From an uncultured Dialister sp. (GTDB taxonomy: Bacteria > Bacillota > Negativicutes > Veillonellales > Dialisteraceae), in the NCBI GenBank assembly GCA_902462205.1, contig CABQAR010000001.1, positions 1 to 64,000 on the forward strand: a stretch of 64,000 bases of DNA. Direction: 5' to 3'. The first letter of the stretch is position 1. Each line of letters starts with the position of its first letter. The position numbers and the translations under genes were made by a program. The notes under the pieces were generated by a model. That model did not search any database. It was not told where the DNA came from and was given only the letters and a program-made list of their open reading frames with translations. Below are positions 17,014 to 24,111 of the stretch, one piece after another.

Positions 17014-17862
17014 TCAGTCACGATCGTCCCTGTTTTCCGGTGCATTTATCCTGCGATGCTGTCCCTGGTCTTCGTCCTTATGCCTACGCTGTCTGAATTC
17101 TTTTCTGTCATTGTCTTTTTTATCTTTATAGAATTCTTTTGAATCACGGCGCTGCCTGAAGTCCTTTTTATCATTGTGTCTCCGTGATTTAAACTGGTCA
17201 GAATTTTTGTTGCGGTAATGGCCGTCATTGCGGCGGGGCTGGAAATGGTCATCCCTGTCTCGGGATTCTTCCTTTACTTCCTGGCCTACCGGCATCCGAT
17301 GCAAACCTTCTGCACGGCCTTTTTCCATGGTCTGCTCTGCATTTGGCCTGCGAGGCGTATCCCGGTTCCAGTCCCTCCTGTCCTGCTGGGGCATGAAGCG
17401 GCGATTTTCTCTCTGCCGGTCATTTCTGAACTGGCGATCTTCTGTGTTGTTTCTGAATTCCCGTTTATTGTCATCGTCTCTGTCCATTTCTCTGCGCATT
17501 TCCCGGGGCTGTTCTTTATTCCAGGCAGGGTTATCCTGCTTCTGTCCGTCCCTGAACTGACGATTTTCCGGGATATTTCTCACGTCTTCTGCAGGTTTTT
17601 CCTCTTTGTCCATATCCTTACGCATTTCCATCGGCTGTCCCTGGAAACGGTTTTCCTGACGTGGCTGCATGCGTGGAGAGGACTCCTGGCCTGCATTAAT
17701 GAGGGCGATACGATAATCGCGTCCGACAGAGGATACAGCGCCGTTGTCCGGCTGTCTGGCCTCCAGATCTGCAGCAAAAGCGGTGCTGGATGCAAATGCG
17801 GAGGCGGAGAGAATGGTTAAGCCTGCTGCTGTAAGAATGAGATGTTTCTTTATGCTTTTCAT
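17014..17862 (-). CDS. Arg/Asp-rich secreted protein with RDYRIAL motif
   Basis: A 282-residue exported protein of unknown function. A signal peptide (about 1-30, SASAFASSTAFA) is followed by a short linker and SSVGRDYRIALINAGQ, then about 220 residues of low-complexity Arg/Asp/Asn/Gln-rich sequence with irregular repeats such as ENRQFRDGQ and EDRQFRNDR. A segment DTPRRPNAEQTMEKGRAEGL is nearly shared with the next gene upstream (18003-18347). The C-terminus DQGQHRRINAPENRDDRD is shared with the gene at 16595. AAAGGAC precedes the ATG. The composition suggests a disordered periplasmic or surface protein. Confidence 0.72.
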   Translation of the reverse strand: MKSIKKHLILTAAGLTILSASAFASSTAFAADLEARQPDNGAVSSVGRDYRIALINAGQESSPRMQPRQENRFQGQPMEMRKDMDKEEKPAEDVRNIPENRQFRDGQKQDNPAWNKEQPREMRREMDRDDDNKREFRNNTEDRQFRNDRQRENRRFMPQQDRRDWNRDTPRRPNAEQTMEKGRAEGLHRMPVGQEVKEESRDRDDHFQPRRNDGHYRNKNSDQFKSRRHNDKKDFRQRRDSKEFYKDKKDNDRKEFRQRRHKDEDQGQHRRINAPENRDDRD

Positions 17863-18002
17863 GGTATCGATGTCCTTTCTGTATGATGGATTTCATCATT
17901 AAAATGGATTCCTTGTTTCTGATATACACGGAATCATATATAAAAATCAGCCGGGAGTCTGACGGTTCCGGAGATCATCGGACGCCCCGGCGGATGGACG
18001 CA

Positions 18003-18347
18003 TTATTTCCGGAAATATGGATGGTTTTTATCATCATTTCTTTCATGCGCTTCCTTGCTGACGTATTGTCCTTTAGGCGTCTTGTGCAATCCTGCGGCAC
18101 GGCCGTTTTCCATGGCCTGTTCCGCGTGGGGCCTGCGAGGGGTGTCCTGATCATTAGCTTTTTGTTTGATCTTTATATGCGCATTGTCGCTGTTGCCGGC
18201 TTTGTGAAGTGAAATGCGATAATCACGGCTATAGGGCAATGATATTTTCTGACTGGAAGCAAATGCCGTATCCGGCACGAAAATCGTGGCGGTAAGGAGT
18301 GCTGCGCCGGTGATGGCAAGAGTAACGAGTCTTTTTGAATTTTTCAT
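18003..18347 (-). CDS. Small secreted protein with RDYRISL motif
   Basis: A 114-residue exported protein of unknown function. Residues 1-30 form a signal peptide (LAITGAALLTATIF, then TAFA). The mature part carries LPYSRDYRISLHKAG near its start, then DTPRRPHAEQAMENGRAAGL, which is conserved in the larger neighbour, and a short His/Asp/Lys tail. The ATG at 18347 follows AAAGGATACC; upstream in-frame codons lack a ribosome binding site. It lies between the PadR operon and the RDYRIAL-like genes. Confidence 0.7.
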   Translation of the reverse strand: MKNSKRLVTLAITGAALLTATIFVPDTAFASSQKISLPYSRDYRISLHKAGNSDNAHIKIKQKANDQDTPRRPHAEQAMENGRAAGLHKTPKGQYVSKEAHERNDDKNHPYFRK

Positions 18348-18435
18348 GATGGTGGTATCCTTTCTGCAACATGACGGCTGATAATGGATAACCGGATATC
18401 CGTCGATTTGGAAACCCGGAGCATCAGCAGGTAAA

Positions 18436-18774
18436 TTATTTCTTCTCTGTGCCGTCATTATTCGGGGCAGGAGACTGTTCGTTCGGCATATCCTTATTTT
18501 CCGGCTGTCCCTTCGGGCCTCTGGTGTCATCTCTCATTTCCGGCCCGGGGCTGTTTCTGTCGGGACGGGAATCATTTTCCCTCATGGGACGGCGATCCTG
18601 GTCTTTTCTGTCCTTGAAGAAGGGGGCGTCATTTTTTCTGAAATGCTCGGAAATCTGTCCGTGATTGTCGTGCATCCATCCGCGATAGGTGGAAATGTCA
18701 TTACCAATGAAGGATCCGATGGTCACCATGATGGAAATCACGGTAAGGACGATGCATACGATGATCTTATTCAT
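18436..18774 (-). CDS. Small membrane-anchored charged protein, PadR operon
   Basis: A 112-residue protein of unknown function. Residues 4-24 form one hydrophobic segment (IIVCIVLTVISIMVTIGSFI) and the remainder is a polar tail rich in Asp, Arg, Pro and Asn (KDRKDQDRRPMREND, PENKDMPNEQSPAPNN). It overlaps the DUF1700 gene by four bases and so is translated from the same mRNA. The tail composition resembles the exported proteins downstream, although no motif is shared. Confidence 0.7.
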   Translation of the reverse strand: MNKIIVCIVLTVISIMVTIGSFIGNDISTYRGWMHDNHGQISEHFRKNDAPFFKDRKDQDRRPMRENDSRPDRNSPGPEMRDDTRGPKGQPENKDMPNEQSPAPNNDGTEKK

Positions 18775-19454
18775 TTCTCATCACCGCCTTTGGAAGAATC
18801 TGCCTCTGCAGGGGATTCCTGACTTTCCGGTACCTGTGCGGAAACTTTGGGACTTCTGCTGACAGCCTGTGTGGAAGGAAGGGATTCCTGGGAACGGTCT
18901 TTGTAAAATTCTTTTCCCAGATTCCCGATGAAATAAATGGAGAGTCCTGCAAACAATCCGGTTCCGCCCAGTCCGATCAATGTCAATGGATGGAGTCCCG
19001 GCAATGGGGGCGCATTCATGATGGGGGCGAAATGCATGGACAGCAGGTAGATAATCAGTGCCGTTACGGCGAAAATGCATACGGCGACGATCGTGCATAC
19101 GATGAAGAACAGGCGGCTTATGAAAGAAGCAGTGGCAGTGGCTGCATCGGGGATGCGGGGGCTGACCTCGTTCCATGTCTGCTGCACCTTTTTCTGGGCA
19201 CGGTTGGCTAAGTATTCCGCATTGTCTGAAATCTTTTCCATTTTATTCTTTTCGCTGACAATGCCTTCCGCCTGATAGGACTCATAAATATCCTGAGGGC
19301 GTCCCAGCTCCTTTGTAATTTCCTCGTCGGAGAGCCCGCGTTCCCTTGCTTCGGCGAAATGTGCTTCATAGTCGGCAAGAATCTCGGCCACATCCTCCGG
19401 GTTTGCTTTTCTGAAATAATATCGCAGAAGATCTAAAAATTCTTTTTCATTCAT
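18771..19454 (-). CDS. DUF1700 (HAAS domain) membrane protein
   Basis: A 227-residue protein. Residues 1-70 form the helical DUF1700/HAAS signalling domain (LRYYFRKANPEDVAEILADY, ERGLSDEEITKELGRPQDI). Two or three hydrophobic segments follow near 120-145 and 155-175, then a polar tail. The ATG at 19454, preceded by GGAGGAGAACC, overlaps the padR stop by eight bases. DUF1700 genes commonly follow PadR-family genes and are thought to work with a membrane-stress response; the precise role is unknown. Confidence 0.82.
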   Translation of the reverse strand: MNEKEFLDLLRYYFRKANPEDVAEILADYEAHFAEARERGLSDEEITKELGRPQDIYESYQAEGIVSEKNKMEKISDNAEYLANRAQKKVQQTWNEVSPRIPDAATATASFISRLFFIVCTIVAVCIFAVTALIIYLLSMHFAPIMNAPPLPGLHPLTLIGLGGTGLFAGLSIYFIGNLGKEFYKDRSQESLPSTQAVSRSPKVSAQVPESQESPAEADSSKGGDEK

Positions 19455-19773
19455 CAGGTTCTCCTCCTTCTTTGAGAAGTGCATTCACTGCTTTGGTAAA
19501 TTCGGCCCATTCTTTGACTGAGTCGTTATATTCGATACGTCCTGTGTCTGTGATCTGGTAATATTTTCTGGGAGGCCCGTTATGGGACTCGGCGAGATAT
19601 GTATTAACCAGCCCGTCTTTTTTGAAACGGTTCATTAACGGATAAATCGTGCCTTCTGACATCTCTATGTATTTCGAGATTTCAGTGACAAGCTCATATC
19701 CGTAAAAATCACGTTTCCGGAGCATGGACAGGACGATAATTTCCATGACTCCTTTTTTTAACTGAATATTCAT
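19447..19773 (-). CDS. PadR-family transcriptional regulator
   Basis: A 108-residue winged-helix repressor. LKKGVMEIIVLSMLRKRDFYGYEL opens the domain, EMSEGTIYPLMNRFKKDGLV is the recognition helix and start of the wing, and PPRKYYQITDTG the wing. I chose the ATG at 19773 after AAGGAAGGGC. It is a short, PadR-s2-like form with a brief C-terminal helix for dimerisation. It heads an operon with DUF1700 and a small membrane protein. A near-perfect palindrome inside its own promoter (19867-19889) suggests autoregulation. Confidence 0.88.
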   Translation of the reverse strand: MNIQLKKGVMEIIVLSMLRKRDFYGYELVTEISKYIEMSEGTIYPLMNRFKKDGLVNTYLAESHNGPPRKYYQITDTGRIEYNDSVKEWAEFTKAVNALLKEGGEPDE

Positions 19774-19854
19774 AGCCCTTCCTTTCCAATCCAATATACA
19801 TATATTTTCTGGAAGAATCACCGAATCGAGAATGCTTGATTTCGGGTTACGAAT

Positions 19855-19889
19855 AATATAGCATAAGGTACTTTGCAATGCAAGGTACC
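19855..19889 (-). promoter_or_regulatory. padR promoter overlapped by a 23-bp palindromic operator
   Basis: On the minus strand TTGCAT (complement of 19878-19883), 17-bp spacer and TATATT (complement of 19855-19860) form a good promoter. Positions 19867-19889 form a palindrome, GGTAC-[T/C]-TTGCA on each arm around one central base, with a single mismatched pair besides the centre. It covers the -35 and spacer, so a bound repressor would block polymerase. PadR as the binder is inference. Confidence 0.65.
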
Positions 19890-20082
19890 AAATGATACAT
19901 GAAATATAAAAAGAGAATAAACGGAGGGAAACAATTGACTACAGGTCGATTAAATAAATGGCTTTTATTTTCCCATATGCGATGAAAATTGAGGAAAATC
20001 AATATAGAGGAAATGACTGATGCGGAGAGAAACAGGGCGGGTAATCCGTTCGTTTATAAAAATGTTAGATTTATGGGAAGAA

Positions 20083-20119
20083 AAAATGCAACGAGAGAGT
20101 AAATCAATCGTTGCATTTT
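20083..20119 (-). terminator. Terminator downstream of the small secreted protein gene
   Basis: AAAATGCAACGA and TCGTTGCATTTT arms, loop of 13 bases, T-run on the minus strand. The remaining 19890-20082 is AT-rich with nothing recognisable. Confidence 0.8.
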
Positions 20120-20147
20120 GACCGTTCATCCGGCCGTAAAAAGGAAA

Positions 20148-20474
20148 TCATATGCGGTGCCACTCGATGTCTTCATCTTCATCGCGGAAGAGGCTGTTTT
20201 TTTTCTTCTTTTCAGGAGCAGGCTGCTCTTTTGCTTTCGGGTGCAGCTCTTCATATTTCTTTTCCCATTCCTTTTTCTCTTCCTTCTGCGGTGGAGGAGC
20301 AGGTTTTTCTTTTTTCAGTCCGTCATCTTTATTATTTTGATTCATGTCCGTGTGGATGGAATCAGGAGCACGCCAGTTAAAATCCTGTGCGGAAACAGGA
20401 CTGGCAGCAAGGAGTGTGAACGAAAAGGAAAGGGCGGTTACGGATAAAGCAAAAATCCTCATCAGTTTTTTCAT
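20148..20474 (-). CDS. Small secreted Lys/Glu/Pro-rich protein
   Basis: A 108-residue exported protein of unknown function. Residues 1-29 are a signal peptide (FALSVTALSFSFTLLA, then VSA). The mature part is DFNWRAPDSIHTDMN followed by a Lys/Glu/Pro-rich segment (KKEKPAPPPQKEEKKEW, APEKKKK) and an acidic end (DEDEDIEW). The ATG at 20474 follows AGAGGATC. It lacks the RDYRIAL motif of the neighbouring secreted genes but shares their exported, charged, low-complexity character. An extended -10 (TGGTATAGT) lies upstream. Confidence 0.68.
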   Translation of the reverse strand: MKKLMRIFALSVTALSFSFTLLAASPVSAQDFNWRAPDSIHTDMNQNNKDDGLKKEKPAPPPQKEEKKEWEKKYEELHPKAKEQPAPEKKKKNSLFRDEDEDIEWHRI

Positions 20475-20636
20475 GGCAGATCCTCTTTTCATATACAAAT
20501 CCATGATATGACTGAAAGTCATATTTCTAAAACCACTATACCATACACGGAAAGCATATGTAAAGGAAACGGGTCTTCCCATAGGGGAAAATATCTCGAA
20601 AGAGGGAAAGAAATCCTGTCTGCGTAATAAAAGGTA

Positions 20637-20665
20637 TTGACCGATGCGGTTAAATTGTGTATGAT
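20637..20665 (+). promoter_or_regulatory. Promoter of T-box leader 1
   Basis: TTGACC (20637-20642), 17-bp spacer, TATGAT (20660-20665). Confidence 0.7.
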
Positions 20666-20679
20666 ACTATCCATAATCA

Positions 20680-21085
20680 AGAGCAGGGAACGAGAGGAAA
20701 GCAAACGGAGTAGCTGTAGAGAGCCGGCGGATGGTGAAAGACGGTGCGAAAAATTTGCGGACTATCACTCGCGAGCTTCTGTTTCCGAACCAAGTAGGAA
20801 GCAGCGTCATTCCGCGTTAAGGATCGGAGCCATAAGTATAATGCAGGGTGGTACCGCGAAAAGAATTCGCCCCTGTCCGATCTGTTCGGACAGGCTTTTT
20901 TATTACCCGAAGGCCAGAGTACAAATGCAGGGTGGTACAGCGCATAAGCGCCCTTGTCTGAAATTTCAGGCGGGGCGTTTTTATTTTATCTTATGGCTCC
21001 ATGAGTGATAAATCAGGGTGGTACCGCGCAAGCAGATTCCAAGGCGCCTCTGCATGGGGAGTGTTTCTCATGCAGAGTTTTTTAT
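20680..21085 (+). promoter_or_regulatory. T-box leader 1: one specifier domain (AUC, Ile) and three antiterminator/terminator modules
   Basis: Stem I shows AGAGAG-CCGG and GGTGAAAGACGG features; the specifier loop 3' strand reads ACT-ATC-A just before the CTCGCGAG lower stem, giving AUC (Ile). Three decision modules follow. Module 1 has GCAGGGTGGTACCGCG (20843-20858) and terminator 20872-20901. Module 2 has GCAGGGTGGTACAGCG (20927-20942) and terminator 20949-20986. Module 3 has CAGGGTGGTACCGCG (20914-region spacing repeated, at 21014-21028) and terminator 21048-21083. Only about 26-28 bases separate one terminator from the next T-box sequence, so modules 2 and 3 have no stem I of their own. 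The T-box N is U, fitting A73 of tRNA-Ile. Confidence 0.88.
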
Positions 21086-21101
21086 TGGTCGAAGGAAAGG
21101 G

Positions 21102-22274
21102 ATGAAGAAAATGGAACTGAGAAAAGCATGGAAAGTGGCAGGAGTAGGCATGATGCTTGCCGCAGGGGCAGTAGTCCTTGCGGGGTGCGGCGGAGAAAAG
21201 AAGGAGGGGACCGCAGCGATTACAGGCGGCGCCAAAGTGGCGAAGGTCGGCTTCCTGAACGGCGTTTCCGGCGGAGTGGCCGCATACGGCCTGGCAGAAA
21301 AAGAAGGCTTCGATCTGGCCGTGGAAGAAGTCAATAAGGCCGGCAGGCTCCATTTCGATGTGGAGATGGCAGATACGAAAGGAAATATCCAGCAATGCGT
21401 CAGTGCTGCGCAGAAGATGATTTCCGATAAGAAGGTCATCGTCATCGGCCCGCTCATCTCGGGCGAATATAAGGCGGTAGGCCCGTTATTCCAGAAAGCG
21501 AAGATCCCTCTTCTGGGGGCGGCCACCACGGCGGAAGGACTGATTGAAATCGGGGACTACATGTTCCGCAACTGTGTCCCTGAATCGCAGAACATTCCGC
21601 AGACCGTGGCCAAAACACACAGGCTTCTCGGATATAAACGGGTAGCGGTCCTGTATTCCAATAATAATGAGCATCAGGTTTCCGCGTACAACACATTTAA
21701 GAAAGCGTTGGAAAAAGAAGGCGTGGAAACAGTTATCACGGAAACTTTCGCAGATAAGGATACAGATTTTTCCGCCCAGCTGACGAAAATCCATGCGGCG
21801 AATCCGGATGCCGTCGTTATCGCAGGCTACTACCAGGAAGGCGGGCTTATCCTGAAAAAGATGCGTGAGATGGGAATGAACCAGCCTGTTCTCGGTGATA
21901 ATGGGTTTGTGTCTCCCGAACTGGTGAAAATCGCAGGAGCTGCCGCGGATAATGTCTATGTGTCCTCGATGTGGTCTGCTGACCGCGATAGCGCGGCGAC
22001 GAAGGAATTTGTCAGCAATTTCAGGGAAAAATACAACCATGACCCCGATAATTTCGCTGCCTGTGCCTATGTATCCGTCAAGCTGGCGGCAAAAGCCATG
22101 GAAGACGCAGGCACGACGACGGATTCGAAAAAGCTCCGTGATGCCCTGGCTAACGTGAAAAATTTTGAAAGCGCCGTGGGTCCCATGACCTTTAATAATT
22201 CAGGAGATCCTGAGGTGGACCTGGTGCTTTTGAAAGTGGAGGGCGGAAAGTATAAAACGTTGAATGTGAAATAA
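21102..22274 (+). CDS. LivK-like branched-chain amino acid binding lipoprotein
   Basis: A 390-residue type 1 periplasmic binding protein of the Leu/Ile/Val-binding family. The signal peptide ends in lipobox LAGC, so it is lipid-anchored. Family features include KVGFLNGVSGGVAAYG, then VIGPLISGEYKAVGPLFQKA and VVIAGYYQEGGLILKKMREM. Start at 21102 follows GAAGGA; an ATG nine bases later is possible. No LivHMGF permease or ATPase genes are near, so it either shares a distant ABC transporter or acts otherwise. It is expressed from an Ile-type T-box, which supports a branched-chain ligand. It is clearly paralogous to the next lipoprotein. Confidence 0.9.
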   Translation: MKKMELRKAWKVAGVGMMLAAGAVVLAGCGGEKKEGTAAITGGAKVAKVGFLNGVSGGVAAYGLAEKEGFDLAVEEVNKAGRLHFDVEMADTKGNIQQCVSAAQKMISDKKVIVIGPLISGEYKAVGPLFQKAKIPLLGAATTAEGLIEIGDYMFRNCVPESQNIPQTVAKTHRLLGYKRVAVLYSNNNEHQVSAYNTFKKALEKEGVETVITETFADKDTDFSAQLTKIHAANPDAVVIAGYYQEGGLILKKMREMGMNQPVLGDNGFVSPELVKIAGAAADNVYVSSMWSADRDSAATKEFVSNFREKYNHDPDNFAACAYVSVKLAAKAMEDAGTTTDSKKLRDALANVKNFESAVGPMTFNNSGDPEVDLVLLKVEGGKYKTLNVK

Positions 22275-22415
22275 AGCACAGATAAAGCGCTGATATTTCG
22301 TAAAGGGAAGATGATTTTTCCGCGACAGGCGGAAACAGAGGGGGCATGCCGGCAAGGACAGATATATTTTCATGAAAACCCATAGACTTACATAAAATAA
22401 AATTTGAAATTTCAG

Positions 22416-22444
22416 TTGACAAGCGCATGTAAAGTCTGTATCAT
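22416..22444 (+). promoter_or_regulatory. Promoter of T-box leader 2
   Basis: TTGACA (22416-22421), 17-bp spacer, TATCAT (22439-22444). The preceding 22275-22415 has no recognisable gene or terminator. Confidence 0.78.
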
Positions 22445-22459
22445 AGTGTCAATTCAAAA

Positions 22460-22856
22460 TACAAAAGCTAAGAACGAGAAAAAGTGATATCTCCGAGGTC
22501 ACAGAGAGCCGGTGGGTGGTGCAAACCGGTACGAAGGATATGACGAACTCTCTCGCGAGCTCCTCATTGAATTGAAGTAGATGCAGGCGTACATCCACGT
22601 TACGGATCGGAGCCATAAGTATAATGCAGGGTGGTACCGCGAAAAGAATTCGCCCCTGTCCGATCTGTTCGGACAGGCTTTTTTATTACCCGAAGGCCAG
22701 AGTACAAATGCAGGGTGGTACAGCGCATAAGCGCCCTTGTCTGAAATTTCAGGCGGGGCGTTTTTATTTTACTTATGGTTCCCTGAGTAATAAATCAGAG
22801 TGGTACCGCGGGAACGCCTCTGTGCAGTGTGAATAGGCTGCACAAAGGCGTTTTTT
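22460..22856 (+). promoter_or_regulatory. T-box leader 2: one specifier domain (CUC, Leu) and three antiterminator/terminator modules
   Basis: Stem I has AGAGAG-CCGG and GGTGCAAACCGG. The specifier loop reads GAA-CTC-T before the CTCGCGAG lower stem, giving CUC (Leu), although the following base is T rather than the usual purine. Module 1 (T-box 22626-22641, terminator 22655-22684) and module 2 (T-box 22710-22725, terminator 22732-22768) are nearly identical to leader 1. Module 3 (CAGAGTGGTACCGCGG at 22796-22811, terminator 22814-22856) has a different stem. No second or third stem I is present. The T-box N is U, matching A73. Confidence 0.87.
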
Positions 22857-22899
22857 CTTAAGCGTTTGGAAGGGTTTATGTAAGTCTGGAGGGATGACA

Positions 22900-24060
22900 A
22901 TGGATTTCAAAAGGATAATCAGGTTGGCGGCAGTTATTTCCGTCAGCGCAGCAGTCATGGCAGGTTTCACCGGCTGTGGAAACAAGGCGGCCGGACAGAC
23001 GTCCGCCAGTGCAAAAAACACGGCGAAAATCGGTTTCATAGCAGCGCTGACCGGAGGGGCGGCAGCCTATGGAAAGTCAGAGGAGGAAGGCGTCCGTTTG
23101 GCGGTTGAGGAAATCAATAAAAAAGGCGATATCACCATCGACCTCATGGTGGAGGATTCCAAATGCGTGCCGGCAGATGCGATGAACGTGACAAAGAAGC
23201 TGATCCAGGAGAAAGCAGACGTCATCATCGGGCCGATGACGTCCAATGAAGCAAAGGCGGCAGGGCCGATCATCCAGAACGCAGGGATTCCCTCTTTGGA
23301 AATATCCGTCACGGCAGAAGGAATCACGGACATCGGCGACTGTATTTTCAGAAACTCCGTGCCGGAATCAATGAACATCCCCCAGACGGCAAAAAAGACG
23401 CACCGGCTCCTGGGATATAAAACGGCGGCCATCCTCTATGCCCACGATAATGAGCAGCATGTGACCGCCCAGAAATATTATCAGAAAACATTGAAGGAAG
23501 AAGGCGTGGATATCGTCGATGTGGAAACCTTCGGAAGCAAGGACAGCGAATATTCCGCCCAGCTGACGAATATAGAAAGCAGGCATCCCGATGTCGTCAT
23601 CATCTGCAGCTATTATCAGGAAGGATCACGGATCCTGAGGAAGATGCGTGAGATGGGAATGAACCAGCCGGTGCTGGGAGACAACGGGTTCGTATCTCCG
23701 GAACTGGGGAAAATGGCAGGCAAAGCGGCCGACCAGGTGTATGTATCTTCCATGTGGTCCGCGGAAAGAAATGAGCCGGTGACCAGGGCGTTCGTGGATA
23801 ATTACACGAAGAAATACGGACATGCACCGGACCAGTTCGCCGCCAGTGCTTATGACGGCGTTTATATGGCGGTCGATGCGATGAAGCGGGCCGGCACAAC
23901 GACGGATACAAAGAAAATCCGTGATGCCATGGCGCAGATGAAAGATTTCAAAGGCGTCTGCGGTACATTCAGCTTTGACGAGAAAAGAGATCCAATCGTG
24001 GATCTGATCCTGCTGAAAATGGAGGACGGAAAATTTTCCGTCGTTAAGACAGAAGGATAA
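22900..24060 (+). CDS. LivK-like branched-chain amino acid binding lipoprotein, second copy
   Basis: A 386-residue paralogue of the lipoprotein at 21102. Signal peptide ends in lipobox FTGC. Shared stretches include LRKMREMGMNQPVLGDNGFV and YVSSMWSA, and TTTDTKKIRDAMAQMKDF near the end. I chose the ATG at 22900, six bases after GGAGGG, rather than the ATG at 22894 that abuts it. It is followed after 51 bases by the PLP enzyme gene without a terminator, so lipoprotein, enzyme and transporter probably form one Leu-T-box operon. Confidence 0.9.
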   Translation: MDFKRIIRLAAVISVSAAVMAGFTGCGNKAAGQTSASAKNTAKIGFIAALTGGAAAYGKSEEEGVRLAVEEINKKGDITIDLMVEDSKCVPADAMNVTKKLIQEKADVIIGPMTSNEAKAAGPIIQNAGIPSLEISVTAEGITDIGDCIFRNSVPESMNIPQTAKKTHRLLGYKTAAILYAHDNEQHVTAQKYYQKTLKEEGVDIVDVETFGSKDSEYSAQLTNIESRHPDVVIICSYYQEGSRILRKMREMGMNQPVLGDNGFVSPELGKMAGKAADQVYVSSMWSAERNEPVTRAFVDNYTKKYGHAPDQFAASAYDGVYMAVDAMKRAGTTTDTKKIRDAMAQMKDFKGVCGTFSFDEKRDPIVDLILLKMEDGKFSVVKTEG

Positions 24061-24111
24061 GATGATGAATTTCAGCCGGAAGGCTTGGAAATAACAGAGG
24101 AGGAGAAAAAC

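Noticed and set aside
17218..17820. Plus-strand frame of 200 codons with hydrophobic stretches opposite the Arg/Asp-rich secreted gene
   Set aside because: The minus-strand gene has signal peptide, ribosome binding site and paralogues; the hydrophobic pattern is the complement of Arg/Asp/Asn codons.
20637..21008. Open frame of 123 codons across T-box leader 1
   Set aside because: It runs through stem I and two terminators and contains repeated module translations; it is leader RNA.
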